Origin: Vibrio orientalis CIP 102891 = ATCC 33934
GTDB lineage: Bacteria > Pseudomonadota > Gammaproteobacteria > Enterobacterales > Vibrionaceae
Length of the DNA stretch: 64,000 nt
NCBI RefSeq assembly: GCF_000176235.1
Contig: NZ_ACZV01000005.1
Span: forward strand, 1,302,001-1,366,000
Direction of reading: 5' to 3'
The notes under the pieces: model-generated
What the model was told of the DNA's origin: nothing
Seen by the model: the letters and a program-made list of their open reading frames with translations, nothing else
Databases searched by the model: none
Position numbers and translations under genes: made by a program
Shown: piece after piece, positions 44,809 to 55,014 of the stretch
How the letters are laid out: each line of letters begins with the position of its first letter
How positions within the stretch are numbered: the stretch's first letter is position 1

Positions 44809-47283
44809 TTAGCTATCAGTGAAGTAAGACAATATATTTTGGTGCGTCACAACGCCAAGGTATTCCCCCACCGAATTGACCACAAGCCAAGGAGGACTAA
44901 TCCCTTGTTTTAGTGTTTCCGTCACTTGATCATTGTTTTCTTCAAGCGTCAAAGTATGGATATTTCGCCGCATGACCTGATTTAACGTTTTTCGGCTATT
45001 TACAATGTCATTGCGGGTTTCGAACTTAGTCCCCGCCGTTGGTGATAAATGTAGGTTCACTTCTTCTAACCCCACCACGCCGACGCACATATTGCGATCG
45101 AGAACGGGAATAACTTCCAAATTGTATTGTTCTGAGGTGAGTAATGAGCGCGCTCTTTCTATCGTATCATCAGGCGATAAACACGGTAGATGAACCTGAG
45201 TAATACCCAATATGTTGGACTTCAGTTTACGACCTTTTCCAGAAAGGAACTTCTCAAGATCTTCGCAATAATCCCATGCTTTTTCGAGATCCTGGAGCGG
45301 TAACGGTTTGGAGAAATAGTAGCCTTGAATGTAATCCACCCCTAACGAGCAGACCGCTTCAAGTTCATTTCGGGTCTCTACACCTTCCGCCACGACTTTA
45401 ACATTGAGCGTATGAGCCAATTGAGTAATCATTTTGACAATATAATATTTGTTGGTCCCTTCCATCAGGTTAGTGACGAACTCTTTATCAATTTTTATCA
45501 CATCGAAATTACTATCACTCAAATAAGAAAATGAGCTGTATCCCGTACCGAAGTCATCAATCGCGACCTGTACCCCTCGGCGGCGAATGTTTCGTATCAA
45601 AGAGGACTGACGTGATTCGCTATCAAAATATGCACTTTCGGTTAATTCAATGGTCACGGTTTCCGGACGTTTAGCGTACTTATGAACCAGAGAATCCGCG
45701 CTTGCTAATACTTCATCAGTATCTAACTTGGTATTGAGGGAGCGATTAATCGTCACGCCAAGGTGTTGGCCAAATCGTTCCTGAATATGGTTGAGGTCTT
45801 GCAGCGCTCGCTGCCCCACACACCAGTCTAAATCCGAAACCAAATCTAAATCTTCGGCAATATTGACCATCTCCTGGGTATTGAGCATCTGACCATTTGG
45901 CCCTTTAAAACGGCTTAGTGCTTCAAATTTAACCACGTCCCAGTTTTTTGTATCGACTATCGGTTGGTAGTACACCTCGACATCTTTGGTCTTGATGGTT
46001 TTTTCCGCCCACTCCTCAAGCTCTTTTCTGCGCAATACTTGTTTATGGAGTACCCCGTGATAAAACGTAATTTGTCCGCGACTTGTTACGCTGTGTTCTA
46101 ACATCGCTTGAACAGAGTGAGCCACCAGCAGTTTGGGATCATGCGTATCTTGACCTAAAACAGAGACGCCAATTCGGCCGGTCATGATTGCATTGTAAAT
46201 CTGAGTACCGACGTGCTGATTAATCGATGAGAAAAAACGCCGTATCGCTTGGTGAATCATCCTCACTTGAGACGGGCCTTTGACTTTGTTGCACTCTACA
46301 CAGGCGACAAAATGGTTACTGCCTAGATAGCCTACCTCGACCGCCTGAGGTTCTTTGGTCAGGTGTTCCGATAAGAGCGCCTTGAGCTCAAAATCTTCTG
46401 TGTGGTCGAAGGGAGGTTGAAAGGCAACCACCATGGTCACCTTCTCACTCCCTTCACGCTGGCTTCGGTAGGTGACTGCACGAATAAACTGCGTTTGAGT
46501 CGGCAGTTGAGTCAGTAGCTCTACCCCACCATGCTCAACATCTTCGATGCGGTAGATATTGTTGGAAAGGTCTAGCAACACTGCGACATAAAAGATGCCC
46601 TCTTCAAGCATGATACGCTGAATCGTTACATCTTGGGGATAAGCGCGACCTTGAGCACTTTCGAGTAACATCACCCCAGACCAATGACCTGATTGCCCAA
46701 TCTCACACCAAATCTTGGTGTAAAAGTTGGCGCTATGCCGATCAGATTGCAGTGACGAAAAAGGCTGCCCTTTTAATTCAGAGTTCGCATAACCAGACAG
46801 AGACAAAAAATTATCATTGCAGACGATGATGCTGCGCTCTGCATCAATTAATAGCACGCCGTGATGAGCATTATTGAACAGCTGACCAAATAAGGCTCCG
46901 ATACTCAGAGCGGTAGCTTGGAAGAAAAATAAGGGGGTGAGATGTCCAAATGCCAGCTTTCCATCATCGGTTCGAAACTTCATTTCAACATAGCAGCATT
47001 GATCACTTTCCAATCTCAAGCAGCAATTAAAGCGTTGTAAACCTGACTGCGGCTTAAGATTGGTCAACTTGTCTAATAGGATGGTTTGATCGTGGTAACT
47101 CATGCAAGGCAGCAGCACGTTGCCAGTAAGCGAAGGTAAATCGGCATTCAGAACTTGGCGGCACCGCGCTTCATCAATATCCAGTCGATGCTTTGCAATA
47201 TCCCACCGCCACTCTATAGACAAATGGCTAGAGTATCGCGACAGTTCAGGAGAGCTCGTGCTAGAGCCTTGCACTTGGGCCAT
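44809..47283 (-). CDS. c-di-GMP phosphodiesterase, PAS - degenerate GGDEF - EAL - CBS (paralogue 1)
   Basis: 824 residues. A PAS domain (about 130-250: GVLLIDAERSIIVCNDNFLSLSGY) is followed by a GGDEF-like domain whose signature has decayed to YLGSNHF (no cyclase activity expected), an EAL domain (about 425-670) and a CBS-like pair (about 690-824). EAL catalytic residues all appear: FEALSRF, VTINRS, ELTESAY, AIDDFGTGYSS, IKIDKEFV, VAEGVET and QGYYFSKPL, so c-di-GMP hydrolysis to pGpG is likely. The start has AGAGG upstream. It is a tandem paralogue of the next - strand gene. It has no membrane helix. Confidence 0.9.
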   Translation of the reverse strand: MAQVQGSSTSSPELSRYSSHLSIEWRWDIAKHRLDIDEARCRQVLNADLPSLTGNVLLPCMSYHDQTILLDKLTNLKPQSGLQRFNCCLRLESDQCCYVEMKFRTDDGKLAFGHLTPLFFFQATALSIGALFGQLFNNAHHGVLLIDAERSIIVCNDNFLSLSGYANSELKGQPFSSLQSDRHSANFYTKIWCEIGQSGHWSGVMLLESAQGRAYPQDVTIQRIMLEEGIFYVAVLLDLSNNIYRIEDVEHGGVELLTQLPTQTQFIRAVTYRSQREGSEKVTMVVAFQPPFDHTEDFELKALLSEHLTKEPQAVEVGYLGSNHFVACVECNKVKGPSQVRMIHQAIRRFFSSINQHVGTQIYNAIMTGRIGVSVLGQDTHDPKLLVAHSVQAMLEHSVTSRGQITFYHGVLHKQVLRRKELEEWAEKTIKTKDVEVYYQPIVDTKNWDVVKFEALSRFKGPNGQMLNTQEMVNIAEDLDLVSDLDWCVGQRALQDLNHIQERFGQHLGVTINRSLNTKLDTDEVLASADSLVHKYAKRPETVTIELTESAYFDSESRQSSLIRNIRRRGVQVAIDDFGTGYSSFSYLSDSNFDVIKIDKEFVTNLMEGTNKYYIVKMITQLAHTLNVKVVAEGVETRNELEAVCSLGVDYIQGYYFSKPLPLQDLEKAWDYCEDLEKFLSGKGRKLKSNILGITQVHLPCLSPDDTIERARSLLTSEQYNLEVIPVLDRNMCVGVVGLEEVNLHLSPTAGTKFETRNDIVNSRKTLNQVMRRNIHTLTLEENNDQVTETLKQGISPPWLVVNSVGEYLGVVTHQNILSYFTDS

Positions 47284-47337
47284 TTATTGCCTCTTTAGTT
47301 TAGCTATAACTACTACTAAAGATTAGAACAATAGTGG

Positions 47338-49797
47338 CTAACTAACATAAATATTATTAACCAAACACTTCAACGCAGACTTCTGACTAACCAAACCTTT
47401 AAACTGACCTTTATCGTCAACTAAGCACCAAGGGAAAGGCACCTCATTCGCCACAAGTTGAGCAATTTCCTCCTGAGGAGTATGCCAATGTAAAATACTC
47501 AAAATTGGCTGCATAATCCTATTCGCTGGTTTATACCAATAAGTATTTTCTTTGTTTGACTCTAAATCCGTCCCCATATTGGGAGTAAGGTGCAGGTTGA
47601 TACTTGGTAGGTCAATAAAGCCTACACACTCTTTTTGTTCAACCACCGGAAAACAATCGTGTTCACCTTCATTAAAGTATTGATAGACCAATGAAAGTGG
47701 CTCTCCCGGATCGATATGATGAGAAACCTCAACAATATGACCGAGAGTATCGGCCAATGATGGCTGCTCCTTCTCCGCCACGCGATAGCAATCTTGTTCA
47801 GTGGGTAACTGTTCCAAAGGAAGCGGTTTGGAAAAGTAATAACCCTGGATTAAGTTGACGCCAAGAGATCTCATTGCCTCTAACTCTTGTTCGGTTTCAA
47901 CACCTTCCGCTATCACTTCCAAGTCGAGCTTAGCGGACAAATGCACCAATGCCTTAACAATGTTGTACTGCCTTGAATCAGGCGTGATATTTTGAATAAA
48001 AGTGCGGTCAATTTTAAGAGTATCGAAGTAGCACTCTTTCAAGTAACGAAACGAAGCACTACCTGTGCCAAAATCATCAACCGCGATCTTAACGCCAGCA
48101 CCTCTCAATAGGGCCAGAATCTCTCTGTTCTTTTCATCGCTATCAAAGTAAGCGCTCTCGGTAAATTCAAAAGTGATAAGTTCAGGATCCGTTCCTTGAA
48201 CATCGAGAATTTTTGCTGCTCGCTCTAGAATGTCGCTCAACTCTGTGGTCGTTTTCAGTGAACGGTTAACGGATAAAGAGACATGATTTCCGAAACGCTG
48301 CTGTAAATCTGGAAACTGCTTCAGTGCATTGACTAAAACAAGGTCATCGAGTTCTACCACCTTATCTAGATCTTCAACCGCTTCTATCATCTCTTGGGTT
48401 GAAGCGACAAACTCCTCATGCTCAGGAAAGCGACATAAAGCCTCAAACTTCACTGCCTGTTGCATCTTCAAGTCAACAATTGGCTGGAAGTAAACTTCAA
48501 TGTTTCCCTTACTCAATGTATCGATGACATGCTCTTCAATACGTTTCTTACGCTCTATCTGCTGGTGGATCTGGCGATCATAAAAGTTAACTCTTCTTTC
48601 ATGCCCTGAGTGCAACTCTAAAACCGCTTGGTAGGCATGAGAAACAAGCTGGCTCGGTGTTGTCGCATCGGCCTGAAACACTGAAACACCCGTTATTCCA
48701 GACTTTAAAGCCATGGCCACCGGCGCTTGTGCATGCTTAAAACTATGAAACAGCTTTGTAATTGCGCGACCGATCTGTGCTACCACATGCTGATTGTGTT
48801 GATACTCAAATGGCAAACACAAAGCAAAGCAATCATGGCCTAAGTAACCGCAGCACAGAGTATGCGCATTGTCTTTTAGATAGCTCGCAAACTGCCTTTT
48901 CACTTCCGCCGTAGAATCCAACTTTGGCTGTAGTGCGACCACCACTAAACCTTGCCCCTTTTGAATATCGTTACATGCTTGCGTCAACAGCGCCAAAAAG
49001 CCCTCACGATTTGGCAATTGAGTAAGTAAGTCGATACCACCACTTTCGATATCATCGATTCTTTCTAACTTTCCGGAAAGATCTGCGGAAAGGCCGATAA
49101 AAAAAGGCGCGCGATTGGTCGATTGGATCTTTTGAATAGTGAGATCCTGAGGGAAGACAGTGCCATCAGCTCGGCGAGTTAGAATAGTCCCACTCCAGTG
49201 GCCTTGTTGCTTTAGTTGCCCCCATAGGTGTTCGTAATAAGCATCACTGTGTTTTTCTGCATTAAAAATGCTGGTTTTCAGCCCTGTAATTTCATTACTA
49301 GCGTAACCCGTTAGTTCTTCGTAGTGATGGTTACATACCAAGATCTTGGTTAACTCGTCTGCGACTAGGATTCCATGGTGGTGATTTTCGAACAGGAAAT
49401 AAAAGACTTCAGTTAACTGATGCTTATCCGTAATGATTAGGCTTGGGGACAAGGTACCCGAAAGTTCATGCGGACTTACCCTATCAATCTTAATCTCAAC
49501 ATACGCAAATAGAATGTCAGGGGCTAATAAGCAACAACTCACCCTTTGCGAGTTATCGCTTTCTAAAACTGACTTAAACGCTTGCTTGATTTGGGCACGC
49601 TGCGATTTAGGTAACAACTCAAACAACATCCCCGCACCAACTTCATAGTGCTTGTCACCAAACAATAAGAGTTTAAGCTCTTCATCGCATTGTAATGTCT
49701 GGCTTTTGATATCAATTTGCCAATCATAAACACTAGATTTATCCCACGTAACCGGAACGGCTTGAGACCTCGACATTTGATTGATCGCGTTCGTCAC
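47338..49797 (-). CDS. c-di-GMP phosphodiesterase, PAS - degenerate GGDEF - EAL - CBS (paralogue 2)
   Basis: About 819 residues with the same order of domains as its downstream neighbour: PAS (GILVADELTKILVCNHHYEELTGY), degenerate GGDEF (YLGHDCF), EAL (FEALCRF, VNRSLK, EFTESAYF, AVDDFGTGSASF, LKIDRTFI, IAEGVET, IQGYYFSKPL) and two CBS-like units. The loop after DDFG reads TGSAS where the paralogue has TGYSS. The GTG at 49797 has GGGG upstream at a suitable distance; another GTG at 49821 and an ATG at 49776 are possible. Only 54 bases separate the two genes, so they may form an operon. Confidence 0.88.
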   Translation of the reverse strand: MTNAINQMSRSQAVPVTWDKSSVYDWQIDIKSQTLQCDEELKLLLFGDKHYEVGAGMLFELLPKSQRAQIKQAFKSVLESDNSQRVSCCLLAPDILFAYVEIKIDRVSPHELSGTLSPSLIITDKHQLTEVFYFLFENHHHGILVADELTKILVCNHHYEELTGYASNEITGLKTSIFNAEKHSDAYYEHLWGQLKQQGHWSGTILTRRADGTVFPQDLTIQKIQSTNRAPFFIGLSADLSGKLERIDDIESGGIDLLTQLPNREGFLALLTQACNDIQKGQGLVVVALQPKLDSTAEVKRQFASYLKDNAHTLCCGYLGHDCFALCLPFEYQHNQHVVAQIGRAITKLFHSFKHAQAPVAMALKSGITGVSVFQADATTPSQLVSHAYQAVLELHSGHERRVNFYDRQIHQQIERKKRIEEHVIDTLSKGNIEVYFQPIVDLKMQQAVKFEALCRFPEHEEFVASTQEMIEAVEDLDKVVELDDLVLVNALKQFPDLQQRFGNHVSLSVNRSLKTTTELSDILERAAKILDVQGTDPELITFEFTESAYFDSDEKNREILALLRGAGVKIAVDDFGTGSASFRYLKECYFDTLKIDRTFIQNITPDSRQYNIVKALVHLSAKLDLEVIAEGVETEQELEAMRSLGVNLIQGYYFSKPLPLEQLPTEQDCYRVAEKEQPSLADTLGHIVEVSHHIDPGEPLSLVYQYFNEGEHDCFPVVEQKECVGFIDLPSINLHLTPNMGTDLESNKENTYWYKPANRIMQPILSILHWHTPQEEIAQLVANEVPFPWCLVDDKGQFKGLVSQKSALKCLVNNIYVS

Positions 49798-49969
49798 GAT
49801 ACCCCCAGACAAAATAAGCACTCAGACTCATAATTTAGCTTATTTTCTCTGTGTAATGCTTTACTTAGATAACACTTTCAGTGCTCCTATATTTCCATAG
49901 GCAAAATAAGGGAATTTTCTGCTTATCAGATCACATATATTTGAGGTAGATAGTCGCCGTCCAAGTCGC

Positions 49970-49975
49970 TATAAT
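49970..49975 (+). promoter_or_regulatory. Possible -10 element of ygiQ
   Basis: TATAAT, an exact -10 hexamer, 28 bases before the ygiQ start. No good -35 is seen at 17 bases. Confidence 0.35.
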
Positions 49976-50003
49976 TCGCGCTCCTTGAAACTGAGAGCAA
50001 AAT

Positions 50004-52313
50004 ATGTACAGCGACGTTACTCCTATTCATGAGCACAAAAAATATTGGGCAGAATGCTTTGGCACTGCACCATTTCTTCCTACTAGCCGAAAAGAAATGG
50101 ATGCCCTAGGATGGGACAGCTGTGACATTATTATTGTTACTGGTGATGCATATGTTGATCACCCAAGTTTCGGTATGGCGATCATTGGCCGACTACTTGA
50201 GGCTCAAGGCTTTCGCGTCGGTATTATTGCCCAGCCAGAGTGGAGCAATAAAGATGCGTTCATGAAGCTTGGTAAACCAAATCTATTTTTTGGCATTACT
50301 GCGGGCAACATGGATTCGATGATTAACCGCTATACAGCCGATCGTAAACTCCGTCATGACGATGCTTATACGCCGAATAACGAAGGTGGCAAACGACCTG
50401 ATCGCGCGACACTTGTATACTCTCAGCGTTGCCGCGAGGCCTACAAAGGTGTTCCACTCGTATTAGGTGGCATCGAGGCAAGTTTGCGTCGACTAGCTCA
50501 TTACGACTACTGGTCTGATAAAGTTCGTCGCTCTGTACTTTTTGATGCAAAAGCGGACATTCTCCTGTTCGGTAATGCCGAGCGTGCATTGGTTGAGGTT
50601 GCGCACCGTCTTGCTGATGGCGAAGATATTTCAACTATCACCAATATTCGTGGTACCGCAGTAAACTTAGCTGCAGCGCCAGAAGGCTACAACGTCATTG
50701 ACTCTTCACGCATCGAAAAGCCGCGTAAAGAAGCCTTTGTTCCTCAAAACCCATATGCGGTTGAAGAGCAATGTGACACCAAGGCGAAAACAGAAGAGCC
50801 TGAAGCTAAACCCATTACTATTCGTCCTTCTCGCCATGATGCAGCAACAACCGCTGTGCGAATTCCGCCGTTTGAAAAACTCAATAACGACCGAATTTTA
50901 TATGCTCATGCTAGTCGGATTATGCACCTTGAAACCAACCCGTATTCTGGTCGTGCGCTGATACAACGTCACGGCGATCGTGAACTTTGGGTAAACCAAG
51001 CGCCTATTCCACTATCGACGGAAGAGATGGACCATGTATTTGGTTTCGCGTATGCCCGTGTGCCGCACCCTATGTATGGCAAGGCGAAAATCCCTGCTTA
51101 TGACATGATCAAAACATCAGTGAACATCATGCGTGGCTGTTTTGGTGGTTGCTCATTCTGTTCGATTACCGAACACGAAGGTCGTATTATTCAAAACCGC
51201 TCGAAAGAATCTATCTTGAGCGAGTTAGAAGAAATCCGTGATAAGGTACCTGGCTTTACTGGCACCATTTCAGACCTTGGTGGTCCAACGGCTAACATGT
51301 ACCGTTTAGGCTGTAGCGATCCTAAAGCAGAAGCAAACTGTCGTCGCCCATCGTGTGTGTTCCCGGGGATCTGTAATAAACTCAATACTGATCACCAACA
51401 CACCATCGACCTTTACCGTGAAGCGCGTAAAGTGGAAGGCGTTAAGAAAGTAATGATTGCTTCTGGTGTACGTTATGACTTAGCGATTGAATCACCTGAG
51501 TACGTGCGCGAGCTTGTGACGCACCATGTTGGTGGTTACCTTAAAATTGCCCCTGAGCATACAGAAAAAGGTCCTCTGGATCTGATGATGAAACCAGGCA
51601 TGGGCACTTACGATCGTTTCAAAGAGATGTTTGAAAAGTACAGTGCTGAAGCCGGTAAGAAGCAATACTTAATTCCATACTTTATCTCGGCGCACCCAGG
51701 TACCGAAGATGAGGATATGCTCAACTTGGCGCTTTGGTTGAAGAAGAACAACTTCGAATGTGATCAGGTACAAAACTTCTACCCGTCACCGATGTGTAAT
51801 GCGACGTCAATGTACTACTCCGAAACTAACCCGCTTAAGCGTGTGAAGTACAAGAAGCGTGAAGAAGTACCCGTGGCTAAAGGTGAGCGCCAACGTCGAT
51901 TGCATAAAGCCTTACTGCGCTACCATGATCCCGATAACTGGGCAATCATTCGGGAATCTCTGATCAGCATGGGTAAAAAGCATTTAATTGGCGATAAGCC
52001 AAACTGTCTTGTTCCTGCTGAAGATATCGACGCGAAAACACCAGCCCAACGCAGAAAGTCCGGCCGTCACGGCTCGCAACGTTTTGCGACCAAACATACT
52101 AAGAGTCAACCAGGATTCGAGAAGATGAATGGTGAACAACGCGGCAATGGTAAGGGAAAACCAAGCGCTCAAGGTGGCAACAAAACCCAAGGTAACCGCA
52201 ATGGCAATGGTAATGGTAAGCCGGCGAGTAAACCTAATACATCCCGTAATGGTAAACCTTCAAGCCAAGGCAATAATAAGCCACCAGCAGGACGCAAACC
52301 AAAACGCCGCTAA
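50004..52313 (+). CDS. ygiQ: YgiQ-family radical SAM protein
   Basis: 769-residue radical S-adenosylmethionine enzyme of unknown reaction. An N-terminal cobalamin-binding-like segment (about 30-200, [17 protein letters not shown]), then the radical SAM core with the cluster cysteines CFGGCSFC (about residue 376) in [19 protein letters not shown], and a C-terminal domain. The last 70 residues or so form a Gly/Asn/Lys-rich, probably disordered basic tail ([14 protein letters not shown]...RKPKRR). It is monocistronic, with a palindromic terminator. Confidence 0.94.
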   Translation: MYSDVTPIHEHKKYWAECFGTAPFLPTSRKEMDALGWDSCDIIIVTGDAYVDHPSFGMAIIGRLLEAQGFRVGIIAQPEWSNKDAFMKLGKPNLFFGITAGNMDSMINRYTADRKLRHDDAYTPNNEGGKRPDRATLVYSQRCREAYKGVPLVLGGIEASLRRLAHYDYWSDKVRRSVLFDAKADILLFGNAERALVEVAHRLADGEDISTITNIRGTAVNLAAAPEGYNVIDSSRIEKPRKEAFVPQNPYAVEEQCDTKAKTEEPEAKPITIRPSRHDAATTAVRIPPFEKLNNDRILYAHASRIMHLETNPYSGRALIQRHGDRELWVNQAPIPLSTEEMDHVFGFAYARVPHPMYGKAKIPAYDMIKTSVNIMRGCFGGCSFCSITEHEGRIIQNRSKESILSELEEIRDKVPGFTGTISDLGGPTANMYRLGCSDPKAEANCRRPSCVFPGICNKLNTDHQHTIDLYREARKVEGVKKVMIASGVRYDLAIESPEYVRELVTHHVGGYLKIAPEHTEKGPLDLMMKPGMGTYDRFKEMFEKYSAEAGKKQYLIPYFISAHPGTEDEDMLNLALWLKKNNFECDQVQNFYPSPMCNATSMYYSETNPLKRVKYKKREEVPVAKGERQRRLHKALLRYHDPDNWAIIRESLISMGKKHLIGDKPNCLVPAEDIDAKTPAQRRKSGRHGSQRFATKHTKSQPGFEKMNGEQRGNGKGKPSAQGGNKTQGNRNGNGNGKPASKPNTSRNGKPSSQGNNKPPAGRKPKRR

Positions 52314-52320
52314 TAAAAAT

Positions 52321-52348
52321 AAAGGCCTAGCTCAAGAGCTAGGCCTTT
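52321..52348. terminator. Bidirectional terminator between ygiQ and serC
   Basis: AAAGGCCTAGCT and AGCTAGGCCTTT form a perfect stem around CAAG. It lies between convergent genes; on the - strand it is followed by T-rich sequence. Confidence 0.9.
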
Positions 52349-52369
52349 ACGTTGATAACACGAGAGACG

Positions 52370-53452
52370 TTAAGCGTTAGCAGTTTCAAATTCTTGCATA
52401 AACTCGACTAGAGCCTGTACGCCTTCCAACGGCATTGCATTGTAGATGGATGCGCGCATACCTCCAACGGCACGGTGACCCTTTAGAGAAACCAAACCAC
52501 GCTCAGCTGCCTGCTCAAGGAACACTGCGTCTAACTCAGGTTTAGCCAATTGGAATGGTACATTCATACGCGAGCGGTTTTGCGCGTGAACGTTATTAAC
52601 ATAGAAATCTGAGTTATCAATCTGCTGATAAAGCAGCTCTGCTTTCTGCTTATTGACGCTTTCCATCGCGGCCACGCCACCTTGCTCTTTCAGCCACTTA
52701 AAGACTAGGCCAGAAAGATACCAAGCAAACGTTGGTGGTGTATTAAACATCGAATCTTTCTCAGCCAGAACTTTGTAACTCATAAAGCTAGGAAGCAATT
52801 CGTTAGCCAGTTCGAGTAAGTCATCACGAACAATCGCAATGCAAATGCCTGCTGGGCCAATGTTCTTTTGCGCACCTGCATAGATAACGCCATATTTAGC
52901 AACATCAATCTCGCGAGACAAAATGTTAGACGACATGTCCGCTACGATTGGTTTGTCAGTCTGTGGCAGTTCTGAAATTTCGATACCGTCAATGGTTTCA
53001 TTTGGACAGAAATGAACATATGCCGCTTCTGGGTCAATTTTCCAATCTGACGCATTGATAACCGCTGCTTTGCCATCAATCTCTGTTTTGGCTACAAAGG
53101 TATCAACTTGGCAATATTTGCTTGCTTCATCAATCGCACTTTCTGCCCAATAACCCGCGTCAACATAAGTCGCTTTCTTCGCTGCCCCCAAAAGATTTAG
53201 AGGAACCGCAGCAAACTGAGCTCGCGCACCACCCTGGCAAAATAGTACTTTGTAGTTGTCAGGGATATTGAGTAAGTCACGCAGGTCTTGCTCTGCTTCT
53301 TCCGCCACCTGAATAAACTCTTTACTACGGTGGCTAATCTCCATGACAGAAGTGCCTAGGTTGTTCCAGTCAACCAATTCCTTTTGCGCCTTTTCCATCA
53401 CAGCTTTAGGTAGGCCCGCCGGACCCGCACTAAAGTTAAACACATTGCCCAT
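52370..53452 (-). CDS. serC: Phosphoserine aminotransferase SerC
   Basis: PLP aminotransferase converting 3-phosphohydroxypyruvate to phosphoserine, and also used in pyridoxal-phosphate synthesis. 360 residues, the usual length. [10 protein letters not shown] opens the protein, and the PLP lysine is in [12 protein letters not shown] (about residue 197). [11 protein letters not shown] and [17 protein letters not shown] are conserved. AAGGA precedes the start by a suitable distance. The DUF945 gene upstream ends at its own terminator. Confidence 0.97.
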   Translation of the reverse strand: MGNVFNFSAGPAGLPKAVMEKAQKELVDWNNLGTSVMEISHRSKEFIQVAEEAEQDLRDLLNIPDNYKVLFCQGGARAQFAAVPLNLLGAAKKATYVDAGYWAESAIDEASKYCQVDTFVAKTEIDGKAAVINASDWKIDPEAAYVHFCPNETIDGIEISELPQTDKPIVADMSSNILSREIDVAKYGVIYAGAQKNIGPAGICIAIVRDDLLELANELLPSFMSYKVLAEKDSMFNTPPTFAWYLSGLVFKWLKEQGGVAAMESVNKQKAELLYQQIDNSDFYVNNVHAQNRSRMNVPFQLAKPELDAVFLEQAAERGLVSLKGHRAVGGMRASIYNAMPLEGVQALVEFMQEFETANA

Positions 53453-53526
53453 TTGTCTTTCCTTGCAGATGATTCAATAACTAATTACTCGATTAATACC
53501 ATGTTTTAGCACTGATAAAAAGCAAG

Positions 53527-53550
53527 AAAAGAGGTCTTAAGACCTCTTTT
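53527..53550 (-). terminator. Terminator of the DUF945 gene
   Basis: AAAAGAGGTC and GACCTCTTTT flank TTAA, a perfect 10-bp arm on each side, followed on the - strand by T-rich sequence. It lies 26 bases after the DUF945 stop. Confidence 0.85.
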
Positions 53551-53575
53551 CACTTTAAGCTGCCAAATGTGGCAA

Positions 53576-54841
53576 TTATGGTTGCAGTAATGCGGGTAGA
53601 AGTAATGCCATCAATGGAATCTGCTGCCCATTTTCAAACACCAAGTTACCTTCTTTTAGCTCAGCTTGTATTTGGTAGCCCTGCTCTGTCTCTTGGATTA
53701 GCTCCATCACCATGGCTTCATCAATACCTTGCTTGATAAATGGATACTCAGTGACTAGACCACTTGAGAAAAAGGTATCTAAGTCACCCGTTAGAGCAGG
53801 CAAAATCATCGCGGGGTTTTGGGTAACATTGCTTGTGCCTTCAGGAACGGTAATTTTCCATTTAGACTCAAACTCGCTGTCTTCACTTAGCTTCACCGCC
53901 ATTTTATTCATCGCTAGGTAGAAACCTTTGGAGAATAAGCTCTCAACGTATGGAATGGCCGTTTCAATATCAGCACTCGTGAGCATTGGGTTGTTTTGAT
54001 ATAGGTTAACCAATTTCTCAAACGACTCACTGTCTAAATCACCAAACGCAAGATCAATAGAGACCCTGTCAACTTGACCATCTGAGGTTATAAGATCATT
54101 AAGATCGACTTTGTGCTGACTGCTAACCGTCTTAGCCATTTCATCAAATGAACTACTGAATGTGTACTGGCTGTCATGCATGCTAAACAAAGGGGTTTGG
54201 TCAACATTCATCACAGACGCTTCCGTCACTTTTAATGTCTGTTCACCGAGCCAAAAACTGTTCATTTTTTTGCCATTACCTTGGCCGCTTAGACCAGACA
54301 TCAAGACCTTTTCGCCGGAATTAAAATCGATCTCAACCGATGGCACATCGAGATCATAAGTAATGTCACCTAGAACGCTCACATGGCCTTTTAAGGTAGA
54401 TGGCGTCACCGACACAATCGCGCCATCAACGCCTTCGCTGACTTGATTCCACGCACTCAATTGTAAGTCGAAGTCTGTATTGCCGTTAAGTTGCGTCGTG
54501 GTACTCAACGTCAAAGGAAACTCGGGCATATCTTGTAAGACAGAGTCTGCGCTTAAGCTAAATAAACCATGGCTAATGTCACTGTTTACTACAACCTCAG
54601 AAGGCAAGCCGTCAATCGCTAACTGCTCTGCCAACACTGGATCTAACACGGTATAGCGCGTTGTTACTTTCGATGAGAAATAGCCGCGTTCATAGCTTAC
54701 AACCTCAGCTTTAACTGACTCCGAAGAGAGGTTCGCGATCCCGTCTTGAATCACGGACTGTCCAATTTGGCCAACCGCAAGAGGCCAACACAATGCAAGC
54801 GCAATGGCGCCGCCGATGGCACCGAGTTTTTTTAGTTCCAT
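53576..54841 (-). CDS. DUF945 (YdgA-like) envelope protein
   Basis: 421 residues. An N-terminal hydrophobic segment (KKLGAIGGAIALALCWPLAVGQIG) acts as a signal anchor; the remainder is periplasmic and beta-rich. VVSYERGYFSSKVTTRYTV is the DUF945 signature near the N-terminus, and the C-terminal VFENGQQIPLMAL is typical of the family. YdgA proteins are inner-membrane or periplasmic and of unknown role. It is divergent from the histidine kinase. Confidence 0.85.
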   Translation of the reverse strand: MELKKLGAIGGAIALALCWPLAVGQIGQSVIQDGIANLSSESVKAEVVSYERGYFSSKVTTRYTVLDPVLAEQLAIDGLPSEVVVNSDISHGLFSLSADSVLQDMPEFPLTLSTTTQLNGNTDFDLQLSAWNQVSEGVDGAIVSVTPSTLKGHVSVLGDITYDLDVPSVEIDFNSGEKVLMSGLSGQGNGKKMNSFWLGEQTLKVTEASVMNVDQTPLFSMHDSQYTFSSSFDEMAKTVSSQHKVDLNDLITSDGQVDRVSIDLAFGDLDSESFEKLVNLYQNNPMLTSADIETAIPYVESLFSKGFYLAMNKMAVKLSEDSEFESKWKITVPEGTSNVTQNPAMILPALTGDLDTFFSSGLVTEYPFIKQGIDEAMVMELIQETEQGYQIQAELKEGNLVFENGQQIPLMALLLPALLQP

Positions 54842-55014
54842 GGTATTCGTTTCTTATATTAAGATTTGTTTCAGTCTACACGAAAAAACATTGAGATAAA
54901 TCAGTGTATTGGCTTTCAAGCGAAAACAATCGAAAATCTCATATCTAGCTCCCAGTCCCTACCTTGAATAGTTGTTACTGTAACCAGTGTCCGTGTTTAA
55001 AGTGTAGCCTACTT

